From contig JAPUIH010000031.1 in the NCBI GenBank assembly GCA_027297205.1, positions 1-32,064 of the forward strand: DNA of 32,064 nt, in the 5' to 3' direction. The notes below the pieces were generated by a model that was given only the letters and a program-made list of their open reading frames with translations, did not search any database and was not told the origin of the DNA. Within the stretch, counting starts at the first letter, position 1. Every line of letters starts with the position of its first letter. The translations under genes and the position numbers were made by a program. Positions 24,352 through 32,064 of the stretch are shown in pieces. The DNA is from SAR324 cluster bacterium. Its GTDB lineage: Bacteria > SAR324 > JACQKK01.

Positions 24352-25767
24352 TCAATTCATGCCCGCCTTCCCAAGGTATTGCAACGGCCGCGCCTCCTGC
24401 AGAAAGTGCCCGCCACAAATTGCCATCATCAGGTCCTTGAACAGCAACGGCGCCAGCCGGGCGTTCCGCTTCAGGGCAATATCCAACTCCGCCAGGGCAC
24501 GCAGCATGCGCTCCAGTTCCGTGGCGGAATATTGCCTGGACTGCCTCACCAGTTTGCGGGCGATGAATGGGGGCAGTTTCAATTGCGATGCCAGTTCCGC
24601 TTCTCCGGCGCCCGCGGCGTTCATGGCATGGATGCGCATCAACTGCCGGAAGTAGCGCGCCAATATTCCAATCAGCACCGGATGCTCGTGGGGAGACTCG
24701 CGCATCAGTTGATCCAGCACCGCCAGGGTGCCGTCCAGGTCCTTCGTCCCCAGCTTTTCGGTGATCTGGAAGGGAGAATGGCGGCTGTTGCCGTGCAGGG
24801 CGGCCAGCAGAGCCTCCTCATCGGGCTCCGTGCCGGCGGGAAAAAGCAATGCCAGCTTATCCAGCTCCGATGCCAGTTGACCCAGGTCATTCCCCACATG
24901 GCGCAGCAACTGCTCCATGGCGGGCCGATTGAGGGCAAGTCCGCGTGCGCGGGATTCCTTGCGCAGCCAGTCCAGAGGTGCATAGTCGTCATAAGTGACG
25001 AACTTTTCCACGGTGCCATGCCGCTTCAGCAGCCGCAGCAACGGCGCCGAAAGATCGCCCTCCCGGCCCTCGGCGGTGAAGATCAGCCGGCAGCCGGGGG
25101 GCGGGTTGGCGATCAGTTTTTCCAGCAGGGCGTGCAGCCTGCCCACGGCGGAGGCTGGCTCCGCAGATGTGGCGGATTCTCCTTCCTCATCGGCAAACAC
25201 GATCTTGCCTTTTACTTTGAGGCGCAGAAAGGCCTTCAGGCCGAGCAGTTCGTGCCCGGCATCATTGGGCACAAGAAATTGCGGCGATTCCGCCGCGACA
25301 TCCAGCAGCACCTGTCCCCCGGGCAAGGAGGTGACCTCACCCACCCAGCCGCGCAGGTTGGCCTCGTCTGTGCCGGACTGTCCGGCGGGCAGTTCGCCGG
25401 CTTCCGCCCACACGCTCCGGCCCTCCCATGTGCAGCGGCGCATCTGAATGGCCTCCAGGGCCTCGGCCAGGTTTGCCGCGGCCCGGCCCGTCATCTTCAC
25501 GCATTCCAGATGATCCAGGCGCACCACATATTGCCCGGTCAGAAAGGGCACCGTCTGGCAGGCGATCTGGAACTCATCCACGCTTTCGCTGAGTGCCTCT
25601 CCGGAAGCGGCTCTGAACATTTCCTGGGCGTCGAAGCGGTGATAGGCGAATTCCGGCAGAGCATCTCCCAGCGCATCCGCAACCAGGCGCTGGGCGGTCT
25701 CAGCCACGGCATGGCGCTGGTTGCCGAAGACGAGCGATACATTTTGGGATGAGGAGGCAGCCGGCAT
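24352..25767 (-). CDS. holA: DNA polymerase III delta subunit HolA-like (enlarged)
   Basis: LVFGNQRHAVAETAQRLV, DWLRKESRARGLALNRPAMEQLLRHVGNDLGQLASELDKLALL, PFQITEKLGTKDLDGTLAVLDQLM, HPVLIGILARYFRQLMRIH, ELERMLRALAELDIALKRN. 471 aa with extra sequence in the N-terminal part. Confidence 0.8.
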   Translation of the reverse strand: MPAASSSQNVSLVFGNQRHAVAETAQRLVADALGDALPEFAYHRFDAQEMFRAASGEALSESVDEFQIACQTVPFLTGQYVVRLDHLECVKMTGRAAANLAEALEAIQMRRCTWEGRSVWAEAGELPAGQSGTDEANLRGWVGEVTSLPGGQVLLDVAAESPQFLVPNDAGHELLGLKAFLRLKVKGKIVFADEEGESATSAEPASAVGRLHALLEKLIANPPPGCRLIFTAEGREGDLSAPLLRLLKRHGTVEKFVTYDDYAPLDWLRKESRARGLALNRPAMEQLLRHVGNDLGQLASELDKLALLFPAGTEPDEEALLAALHGNSRHSPFQITEKLGTKDLDGTLAVLDQLMRESPHEHPVLIGILARYFRQLMRIHAMNAAGAGEAELASQLKLPPFIARKLVRQSRQYSATELERMLRALAELDIALKRNARLAPLLFKDLMMAICGGHFLQEARPLQYLGKAGMN

Positions 25768-25792
25768 CGGGGCACGGTCGGATGATGGGAAT

Positions 25793-28096
25793 TCAGGAAC
25801 CGATGGACAATTGGATATTGCGGCGCACGTTCTCCGCAGTGGTGGAATCCATGGCGATATCCGAAAGCCGCTGCAACTCGGCCAACGTGTATTGGGACAG
25901 CCGGTCCTTGACGATGGGAATAAGCGGGGCGTTCATGCTCAATTCCCGCAATCCCATTCCGGCCAGCACCAGGCAGCCTTCCGGATCGGAGGACATCTCC
26001 CCGCAAAGCTCGATCGGCTTGCCGTGGCGGTTGGCCGTCTCGATCAGGCGCTTGATCATGATCAGCACCGCCGGGTCAAGCGGGTCGTAAAGATGGCTCA
26101 CGTTGGGATTGTTGCGATCCACCGCCAGCACATATTGGGTGAGGTCATTGCTGCCGATGGAAAGGAAATCCAACTCGCCTACAAAATGCTCGCACATCAG
26201 AACCGCGGACGGCACCTCGAACATCATGCCCAGCTTGATTTCCGGCAGCGCCTTGCCGGATTCCTGCTCCAGTTCCCGCCGGCAGTCCAGGTAAATGCGC
26301 TTTACTTCGTGCAACTCGTCCAAATGGCTGATCATGGGAAACATCAGTTGCGTATCTCCCATGTGGGCAACCTGGAGAATGGCCTTGATCTGCTCTTTGA
26401 GCAGGGATTGCCACCGCAACTGGTAACGGATAGAGCGGATGCCCAGAAACGGATTTTCCTCCTTTGGGAAATGCAGGTAGGAGGGAAACTTGTCTCCGCC
26501 CAAATCGAGCGTGCGGAAGATCACAGGCTGCCCGTCGGCGGTTTTCAGCACTTTGCTATAGGTTTCCACCAACTCCTCGATTGTGGGGCAGGTGGAGCGC
26601 ATCAGGTAATAAATTTCGGTGCGGTACAGGCCTATGCCCTCGGCGCCGTACCGGGTAAAATCCTCCAGGTCCTGCGCCAGTCCCACATTGGCCCGCAGGA
26701 TTATGCGCTCCCCGTCCTTGGTGGTGCAGAGGACATCGCGCAACTCGTCCAGGTGCGACAGATAGGCCGCCTGCGACACCTGATGGCGTTCGTACACCTG
26801 CACGAGACCGGCATCCGGATTGACGAATACAGTCCCCGACTCGCCGTCAACCAGCACTTCCTCGCCCTCCAGCAGTAACTCCACGGCGTCGGTGATGCCG
26901 CTCACCGCGGGGATGCGCAGGCTGCGCGCCAAGATGGAGGCGTGGGACACATGGCCGCCGTAAGTGGTGACGATGCCCTTCACAAATTGGGGATCCAACT
27001 GGGCGGTGTCGCTGGGCGTGAGGTTTTCCGCCACCAAAATCACGGGCCGCTCCATTACCAGGCGCCTGGGCTGACTTTGTCCCAGGTGATGCAACAATCG
27101 GAAGCCGATGTCTTCCAGGTCCGCGCCCCGCTCCTGGAGATAAGGGTCTTCGATGCTTTGGAAGGCTTTCAAGTGCTCCCGCACCACGTGAGAAACCGCC
27201 CAGGACGCCGAGGCGCCCTCCTGGATCTGGTCGACGATGCGCTGAATGAAATTGCGGTCTTCCAGAAACAGCAAATGGGCGTGGAATATCGCCGCGTCCT
27301 GTCCACCGATACGCGTGGTCACGTCCTGGATCAGGTGCAGGATTTCCTCCACGGACTCCTCCACCGCCTTGCGTAGCGCCTGCTCTTCCTGCTGTGGCGA
27401 GTTCTTGGAAGCATATGCGGGCTCTTCGATGCGGTGCTGGGTAAGCACCATCACCTTTTCCTTGGCAAGGCCAGGCGCAATGGGAATGCCTTCCAACTGG
27501 AAGGCGTGCTCAGGCCGCTCGCGTTTGGGAATTTTACCGGCCACTTCTTGTACCCGCTCCACCACGATCGCCTTGGAGATCAGTCCGGAAATCTGTGAAG
27601 CGATCGTGATCAGCAACCGTTCTTCTTCCGCGGTGAATTGACGGTGTTCCTGATTTTGAATGGCCAACACGCCGATGGGCTTGCGGTATTCGATCAGCGG
27701 CACGCCCAGAAAGGAAGACAGCTTGTCCTCGTCAATAGATGGGAAGTACTTGAAGCGGGGATGGCTGGCCACATCGAGTACGTTGACGGGCGAGCGGGTT
27801 TCAATGGCCATGCCGATCAGGCCCTCGGTGGTGTTCATGCGCACCTGTCCCACGGCCGTCGGATTAAGCCCGTGCGTGGCCTTCAGCTCCAGGCGCTGAT
27901 CGTCTTCCTCGTAGAGGTAAATCGAACAGACATCCACACTCATGCGCTCGGCGATCAGGTGCACGGTCTGGGAAAGGGTCTCGTCCAGATTGTGGGAAGT
28001 CGTGATAATGCGGCTGATATCGATCAGCGTCTGCAGGATGCCCTCATGGCCATCCGCCCCGCCGCCACGATGGTCAATTCCCACGCTATCGCTCAT
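25793..28096 (-). CDS. ptsP: GAF-domain phosphoenolpyruvate-protein phosphotransferase (EI-Ntr, PtsP)
   Basis: N-terminal GAF (DETLSQTVHLIAERMSVDVCSIYLYEED); EI phospho-His region GIVTTYGGHVSHASILARSLRIPAV; PEP-binding region GAEGIGLYRTEIYYLM, FRTLDLGGDK, FLSIGSNDLTQYVLAVDRNN. Start 28096 or 28108 preferred over 28189. Confidence 0.94.
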   Translation of the reverse strand: MSDSVGIDHRGGGADGHEGILQTLIDISRIITTSHNLDETLSQTVHLIAERMSVDVCSIYLYEEDDQRLELKATHGLNPTAVGQVRMNTTEGLIGMAIETRSPVNVLDVASHPRFKYFPSIDEDKLSSFLGVPLIEYRKPIGVLAIQNQEHRQFTAEEERLLITIASQISGLISKAIVVERVQEVAGKIPKRERPEHAFQLEGIPIAPGLAKEKVMVLTQHRIEEPAYASKNSPQQEEQALRKAVEESVEEILHLIQDVTTRIGGQDAAIFHAHLLFLEDRNFIQRIVDQIQEGASASWAVSHVVREHLKAFQSIEDPYLQERGADLEDIGFRLLHHLGQSQPRRLVMERPVILVAENLTPSDTAQLDPQFVKGIVTTYGGHVSHASILARSLRIPAVSGITDAVELLLEGEEVLVDGESGTVFVNPDAGLVQVYERHQVSQAAYLSHLDELRDVLCTTKDGERIILRANVGLAQDLEDFTRYGAEGIGLYRTEIYYLMRSTCPTIEELVETYSKVLKTADGQPVIFRTLDLGGDKFPSYLHFPKEENPFLGIRSIRYQLRWQSLLKEQIKAILQVAHMGDTQLMFPMISHLDELHEVKRIYLDCRRELEQESGKALPEIKLGMMFEVPSAVLMCEHFVGELDFLSIGSNDLTQYVLAVDRNNPNVSHLYDPLDPAVLIMIKRLIETANRHGKPIELCGEMSSDPEGCLVLAGMGLRELSMNAPLIPIVKDRLSQYTLAELQRLSDIAMDSTTAENVRRNIQLSIGS

Positions 28097-28530
28097 TGTT
28101 GCCGCCATGCGCGTTGTGTTGATCCCAGGCCCGGCACCCGTCCGAGGAGCCCCGGTTCGCCGCCGCGAACGCCGGCCGGCAGAGGGCATGAATTGTTCCT
28201 GGATATCAGGATTTCGAATTTTTCCCTCACAAACTCCTCAAATCTTCAACCGGTATTGCGGTGCGATTTTGTAGCCGTATCCGAAATATTAATTAACCAG
28301 TCTAGCCGAATCGAAGGGACAAGCAAAAGCAATAAGCTGTAAGCTATTGATAAAAGAAGTAAAATCCCTTTCGTCCCTGCCGGACGGAATCTGTAAAATT
28401 GGGACTTGCGGAATTCTCGCCGGTTTGGCAGACCGTGAAGAAGTTTTGCGGTTAATCGTGACCCTGTCCAAGCTGGGAAGACCCGCCAGCACCTGGGGCC
28501 AGTGAGCCTTGCACACCGTCTGGACCTGAC

Positions 28531-29640
28531 ATGAGCAGCACCACCATCGTGAATTTCTCCCGCAACCGCCGCCAGGAATTGCAGGCGTTGGTTGAGGCCG
28601 CGATCCGGCAAAGGATATTTCCAGGCATGGAGTTGCTGGTGGCCAAAGGAGAGGAGGTGCTCCTGCACGAAGTCTGGGGAAATATCGAGGCGGGTCCCGA
28701 AGCCGCGCGGCTTGGGCGAAATACCCTTTTCGACATCGCCTCCATGACCAAGCCCATCGCCACCGCCATTTCCATGATGGTGCTGATTGAAAAAGGAACC
28801 CTGGCCCTGGAAGACAAGGTGCGCGATTTCATTCCCGAATTCGAGCATCCGGAAAAAGACGGGATCGCGTTGCGTCATCTGCTTACCCATACCTCCGGGC
28901 TGCCCGACTGGGCGGATTTGTTCAGCAATACGGAGAGTCAGCAGGACGCCCTGCAAAAGCTGCTGGCCATTCCTTTACAGTATCCAACGGGTACGGCGAT
29001 AGTTTACAGCGATCTGGGTTTCCTGCTGCTGGGAGAAATTATCCGGCGCGTGAGCGGCCAGAGCCTGGGAGAGTTCTTCTACCAGAATGTGAGTCACCCG
29101 CTGCAGATGGCCCGCACGGCCTTTAATCCGCTGCTGATGGGCTGGGATTTGCCCATCGCGCCCACTCTGTATTGCACCATGCGCCAGCAGTTACTGCGGG
29201 GCATCGTCCATGACGAGAACTGCTTCCGCTTTGGCGGGGAAGGGGGCAACGCCGGGCTGTTTTCCACCGCCGGTGATGTGCACCGCTTTTGCCGGATGAT
29301 TCTGGGCGAGGGGGAGTTGGAAGGTGTGCGCGTGCTTACGGCGCGGACAGTGGACATGATGACGGCCAATCACAATCCCCGCAAGCTGGCCCCGCGTGGC
29401 ATGGGCTGGGACATGAAGGGCGAGGGCTTTGGCTATATGAGCTGTGGCGAACTGATGGCCGTGGGCTCGATCGGCCACACGGGATTTACCGGCACGTCTT
29501 TTTGGATAGAGCGCAAAAGCGGGTTGACCGTGATTCTGCTTACCAACCGGGTCAATATCGCCCGTGACAAGAACCAGCCCGATATGATGAGCTTCCGGCC
29601 GCGTCTGCACAACCTGGTGGTCTCGCTGGTCGACGGGTGA
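28531..29640 (+). CDS. Serine hydrolase, class C beta-lactamase/PBP4*-like
   Basis: SxxK in FDIASMTKPIATA, YSD in IVYSDLGFLLLGEI, and IGHTGFTGTSFW. Confidence 0.92.
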   Translation: MSSTTIVNFSRNRRQELQALVEAAIRQRIFPGMELLVAKGEEVLLHEVWGNIEAGPEAARLGRNTLFDIASMTKPIATAISMMVLIEKGTLALEDKVRDFIPEFEHPEKDGIALRHLLTHTSGLPDWADLFSNTESQQDALQKLLAIPLQYPTGTAIVYSDLGFLLLGEIIRRVSGQSLGEFFYQNVSHPLQMARTAFNPLLMGWDLPIAPTLYCTMRQQLLRGIVHDENCFRFGGEGGNAGLFSTAGDVHRFCRMILGEGELEGVRVLTARTVDMMTANHNPRKLAPRGMGWDMKGEGFGYMSCGELMAVGSIGHTGFTGTSFWIERKSGLTVILLTNRVNIARDKNQPDMMSFRPRLHNLVVSLVDG

Positions 29641-29663
29641 GCGCCGCCCCGATTCCGCCCGTG

Positions 29664-30212
29664 CTATTTCTTCCTTGTAAGATTATCCCAGTAGGTATCG
29701 AACTCCCCCGAATTCTTGAGCAGCTTGCGGCGGAAAGCCACCACTTTCCCGAATGGGGTTGCCGGTGCCGCGAGGGCATGGAAGGCGACCCAATTGTCCT
29801 TGCGCAGCCGGTCCACCACCTGTTCCTTGAAACCCGCCAGGGAATATTGCTCATTGCGGTAGAATATTGTGCCGTCCTGGCGGATGCGGTAGTTCAGCCT
29901 GACCGTGGGGCGGGCCTTGCGCCTCAAGTCCCGCGCCGCCAAGGCCCGCCTGCGCATCGCCTCCTTGTGCTCGATAAAGGCGAACTTTTCCATGATGGGA
30001 GCAAGTTGGGCCAGAGCCGCCTCGATCACGGTCTTTTCCTTTTGCACCACGGCCAGTTGTTCCTGGGCCGCCTCCAGGCGCACTTCGGCTTCAGATTCGG
30101 TGGTCCTGACGAAAAACAGGATCAAGACCAGGAACGCCACCAGCAAAAACAGCAGGTCAATGAACGCGATAAACGGTCCCTGGGAGCGCTTTTCTTCCGG
30201 TGCGACGATCAT
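29664..30212 (-). CDS. ExbD/MotB-like single-TM protein with coiled-coil linker
   Basis: N-terminal TM with Asp (FIAFIDLLFLLVAFLVLILFFV), a Glu/Ala/Gln-rich helix, then ExbD-like LNYRIRQDGTIFYRNEQYSLAGFKEQVVDRL. Confidence 0.7.
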   Translation of the reverse strand: MIVAPEEKRSQGPFIAFIDLLFLLVAFLVLILFFVRTTESEAEVRLEAAQEQLAVVQKEKTVIEAALAQLAPIMEKFAFIEHKEAMRRRALAARDLRRKARPTVRLNYRIRQDGTIFYRNEQYSLAGFKEQVVDRLRKDNWVAFHALAAPATPFGKVVAFRRKLLKNSGEFDTYWDNLTRKK

Positions 30213-31768
30213 CTCCGTCCTCTTAACATGCGGCTCGCGCGGGACCTGATGCTACGGCCGCGCCGGCTCTTTCCGCGAGCCTCCTCCCCGGTCAACTCTG
30301 CCAAGGAATCGCCCGGCGGAGGGCTCTCGGACAATACCTGACCGCGGGTGGAAGGATTCTGGCTGAGCAGGCCGCTCTTGCCCGCCCCCAGCCGCTCCAA
30401 CTGATTGGCCATCTGATCCATCAGCAGCAGGGTGTCGTGGTTCAACATCCTCAGTTGCAGCAGATCGTGTTCGATCTGTTTGGAAGACCCGCCCTTCTCG
30501 CTGCCCTTGCCCACCATGTGATCCAGCTTGCTTGTCATGGTCTGCATGGCTTCGGTGAGTTTTGAGAGGGCCTGGGCCGAGAAATTCACCTGGATCGGTT
30601 CGGTCTCCTTGAGGGCTTCCACCGTGCTTTTCATGTGTTCAGCGATTTCCAGGGCCTCCTTGGAAGACCCCCCACCGGCCAACTGCTTTTTCTGGGCGTT
30701 CATCACCCCTTCCAGGGTGTGGGTCAGTTCCTGTACGGTATTGGCCAGCCGGGCCGGATTGCCCGCGGACGAGAGCGGCCCCGCCTGCATGGGATTGAAT
30801 CCCGGCTCGGCGCCGGGCCCCAGCCCCCGCAGGGCGTAGTTCTGGGTGGGCAGAATGAAAGTTGCCATCAGAATCTGCAGGGAGTTCAGGATTTCGAACA
30901 TAGCCCGCTCGTTTCGCATGTAAAGCGGCCTGAGAATCAGCACGAACAAGTTTGCAAGGATGGTCGTTCCCAGAGCGGTGCCGAAGCCGGTGATGATGGA
31001 CAATTCGGGCAGTTCGGCATTCACGCTGAAGGCCAGAAACATCCGGGTTAGTCCGATCAGAGTGCCGATCAGGCCCAACTGCGGAAGCACCTCGATGAAG
31101 GTCCACACCAGTTTCATGCTGCGCTGAGTGAGCAGGGTATGGATGTCCGCGATTGAGCTCTCCTGATTCACCCGGGCCCGGCGGCTTCCCTGCTGGAAGG
31201 TGCGCAGTACGTTCTGATAGTGAATCTGAAGCAGGGTGCTGCGGAAAATACTGGACTTCCTGCGCACCAGGGACTGTAGGAAACCGCGGGGTTTATCCGG
31301 TTCCTTGACCGGGTCGGGACCGTCGACGTTTTCGTTGATCATGTCGCAGTCCTGCTCGAGCCGGTGGCCCTCCAGATGGTAGAAGATGCCATCCCGAACG
31401 ATCAAGAACATGGCCACCAGGAAGAGCAGCATGATCGCCCCGTAGACAAAATAGGGCGCCCATTCCGGCTTGGCATAGCCGATGGCCAAGGAGGCGGCGA
31501 CCAGCAGGAAAAAAAGGAAGTTCCACTGCAAGGGGGAGCTTATGAACACCCGGTGGGGCGGCAGGTCGATCAGTCCCTGTTCCTTGGCCTGCGCCTCGTC
31601 GAGCTTTTGCTGCGAATATTCTTCCCAGGACGGAAAATCCTCCTCCACGCGGCTGTAGATTTCACGCCGGGTGAAGAATTGATTAACCCACCTTACCAGC
31701 CGCGCGGCATATCCACCCCGCTCGTGGGAGGTCCGCCTCGCACCACCGCTGTTTTTCGAATCAGCCAT
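30209..31768 (-). CDS. MotA/TolQ/ExbB-family proton channel protein with long cytoplasmic tail
   Basis: TFIEVLPQLGLIGTLIGLTRMFLAFSV and ITGFGTALGTTILANLFVLILRPLYM are signature TM helices. About 230-residue helical tail, Arg-rich C-terminus. Overlaps the ExbD-like gene by 4 nt. Confidence 0.8.
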   Translation of the reverse strand: MADSKNSGGARRTSHERGGYAARLVRWVNQFFTRREIYSRVEEDFPSWEEYSQQKLDEAQAKEQGLIDLPPHRVFISSPLQWNFLFFLLVAASLAIGYAKPEWAPYFVYGAIMLLFLVAMFLIVRDGIFYHLEGHRLEQDCDMINENVDGPDPVKEPDKPRGFLQSLVRRKSSIFRSTLLQIHYQNVLRTFQQGSRRARVNQESSIADIHTLLTQRSMKLVWTFIEVLPQLGLIGTLIGLTRMFLAFSVNAELPELSIITGFGTALGTTILANLFVLILRPLYMRNERAMFEILNSLQILMATFILPTQNYALRGLGPGAEPGFNPMQAGPLSSAGNPARLANTVQELTHTLEGVMNAQKKQLAGGGSSKEALEIAEHMKSTVEALKETEPIQVNFSAQALSKLTEAMQTMTSKLDHMVGKGSEKGGSSKQIEHDLLQLRMLNHDTLLLMDQMANQLERLGAGKSGLLSQNPSTRGQVLSESPPPGDSLAELTGEEARGKSRRGRSIRSRASRMLRGRR

Positions 31769-32064
31769 AATTTACGGTCTCTGGGGACTGCCCGGGCGTC
31801 GTGAATGTGCGCCGCTAGGAGGTGATCGTCCCCGCGTTGGGCATGCAGGCTCCCTTGCCTGTGCGCACTCGCATGCACCGCCCAGTGCGGGCAGCCGAGG
31901 CGCTTAAGTATAACACCAAGTTTCAGTGTTCTCCCAGCAAATACATGACAGGCCACCGCCTCACTGGACAGGGAAAATAATGAAAAGCCGTTGAAATTGT
32001 TAAGTTAATCGCTTGGAATGCGAGGAGATCGCCCGTCAGCCAGCCGGGCAAGCCAGATACGCCG

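Noticed and set aside
24379-26878. Two long plus-strand ORFs (457 aa and 385 aa) opposite holA and ptsP
   Set aside because: Antisense to supported genes; no domain evidence.
29664-31768. Zorya defence system or flagellar stator MotAB
   Set aside because: No ZorC/D/E genes in the window and no OmpA/PG-binding domain in the small partner; sequence is ExbB/ExbD-like rather than canonical MotA/MotB.

Overview
The window is a GC-rich bacterial chromosomal segment containing about 20 supportable genes. Left to right: (1) a class I SAM methyltransferase, then a Fe-S/NrfD fusion and a large molybdopterin oxidoreductase, resembling a cytoplasm-facing SoeABC/Psr-type complex with B and C fused; (2) an acyl-CoA dehydrogenase; (3) a minus-strand three-gene operon coding for a [NiFe]-hydrogenase-like small subunit, large subunit and cytochrome b; (4) an S24/LexA-like HTH regulator, divergent from that operon and preceded by a long, apparently structured leader; (5) a flagellar block fliR-flhB-flhA-flhF-flhG-fliA; (6) gph-murJ, a GH15 glucoamylase-like protein, an enlarged holA and ptsP; (7) a serine beta-lactamase-like hydrolase; (8) a two-gene ExbB/MotA-ExbD-like proton-channel module with long coiled-coil regions. 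The strongest candidate for something undescribed is (3). The large subunit keeps the hydrogenase framework around both metal-binding motifs, but all four Ni-Fe cysteines are replaced, and the protein stops at the His where hydrogenases are normally processed. The small subunit has lost all four proximal-cluster ligands yet keeps the medial and distal cluster motifs, with the distal His changed to Cys, plus a Tat signal and a C-terminal anchor. This looks like a membrane electron wire without a hydrogen-activating site. The second candidate is the 5' region of the S24 regulator, which contains two crossing perfect stems and a chain of small hairpins ending next to the Shine-Dalgarno sequence. 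All calls are from reading the sequence; no searches were run.
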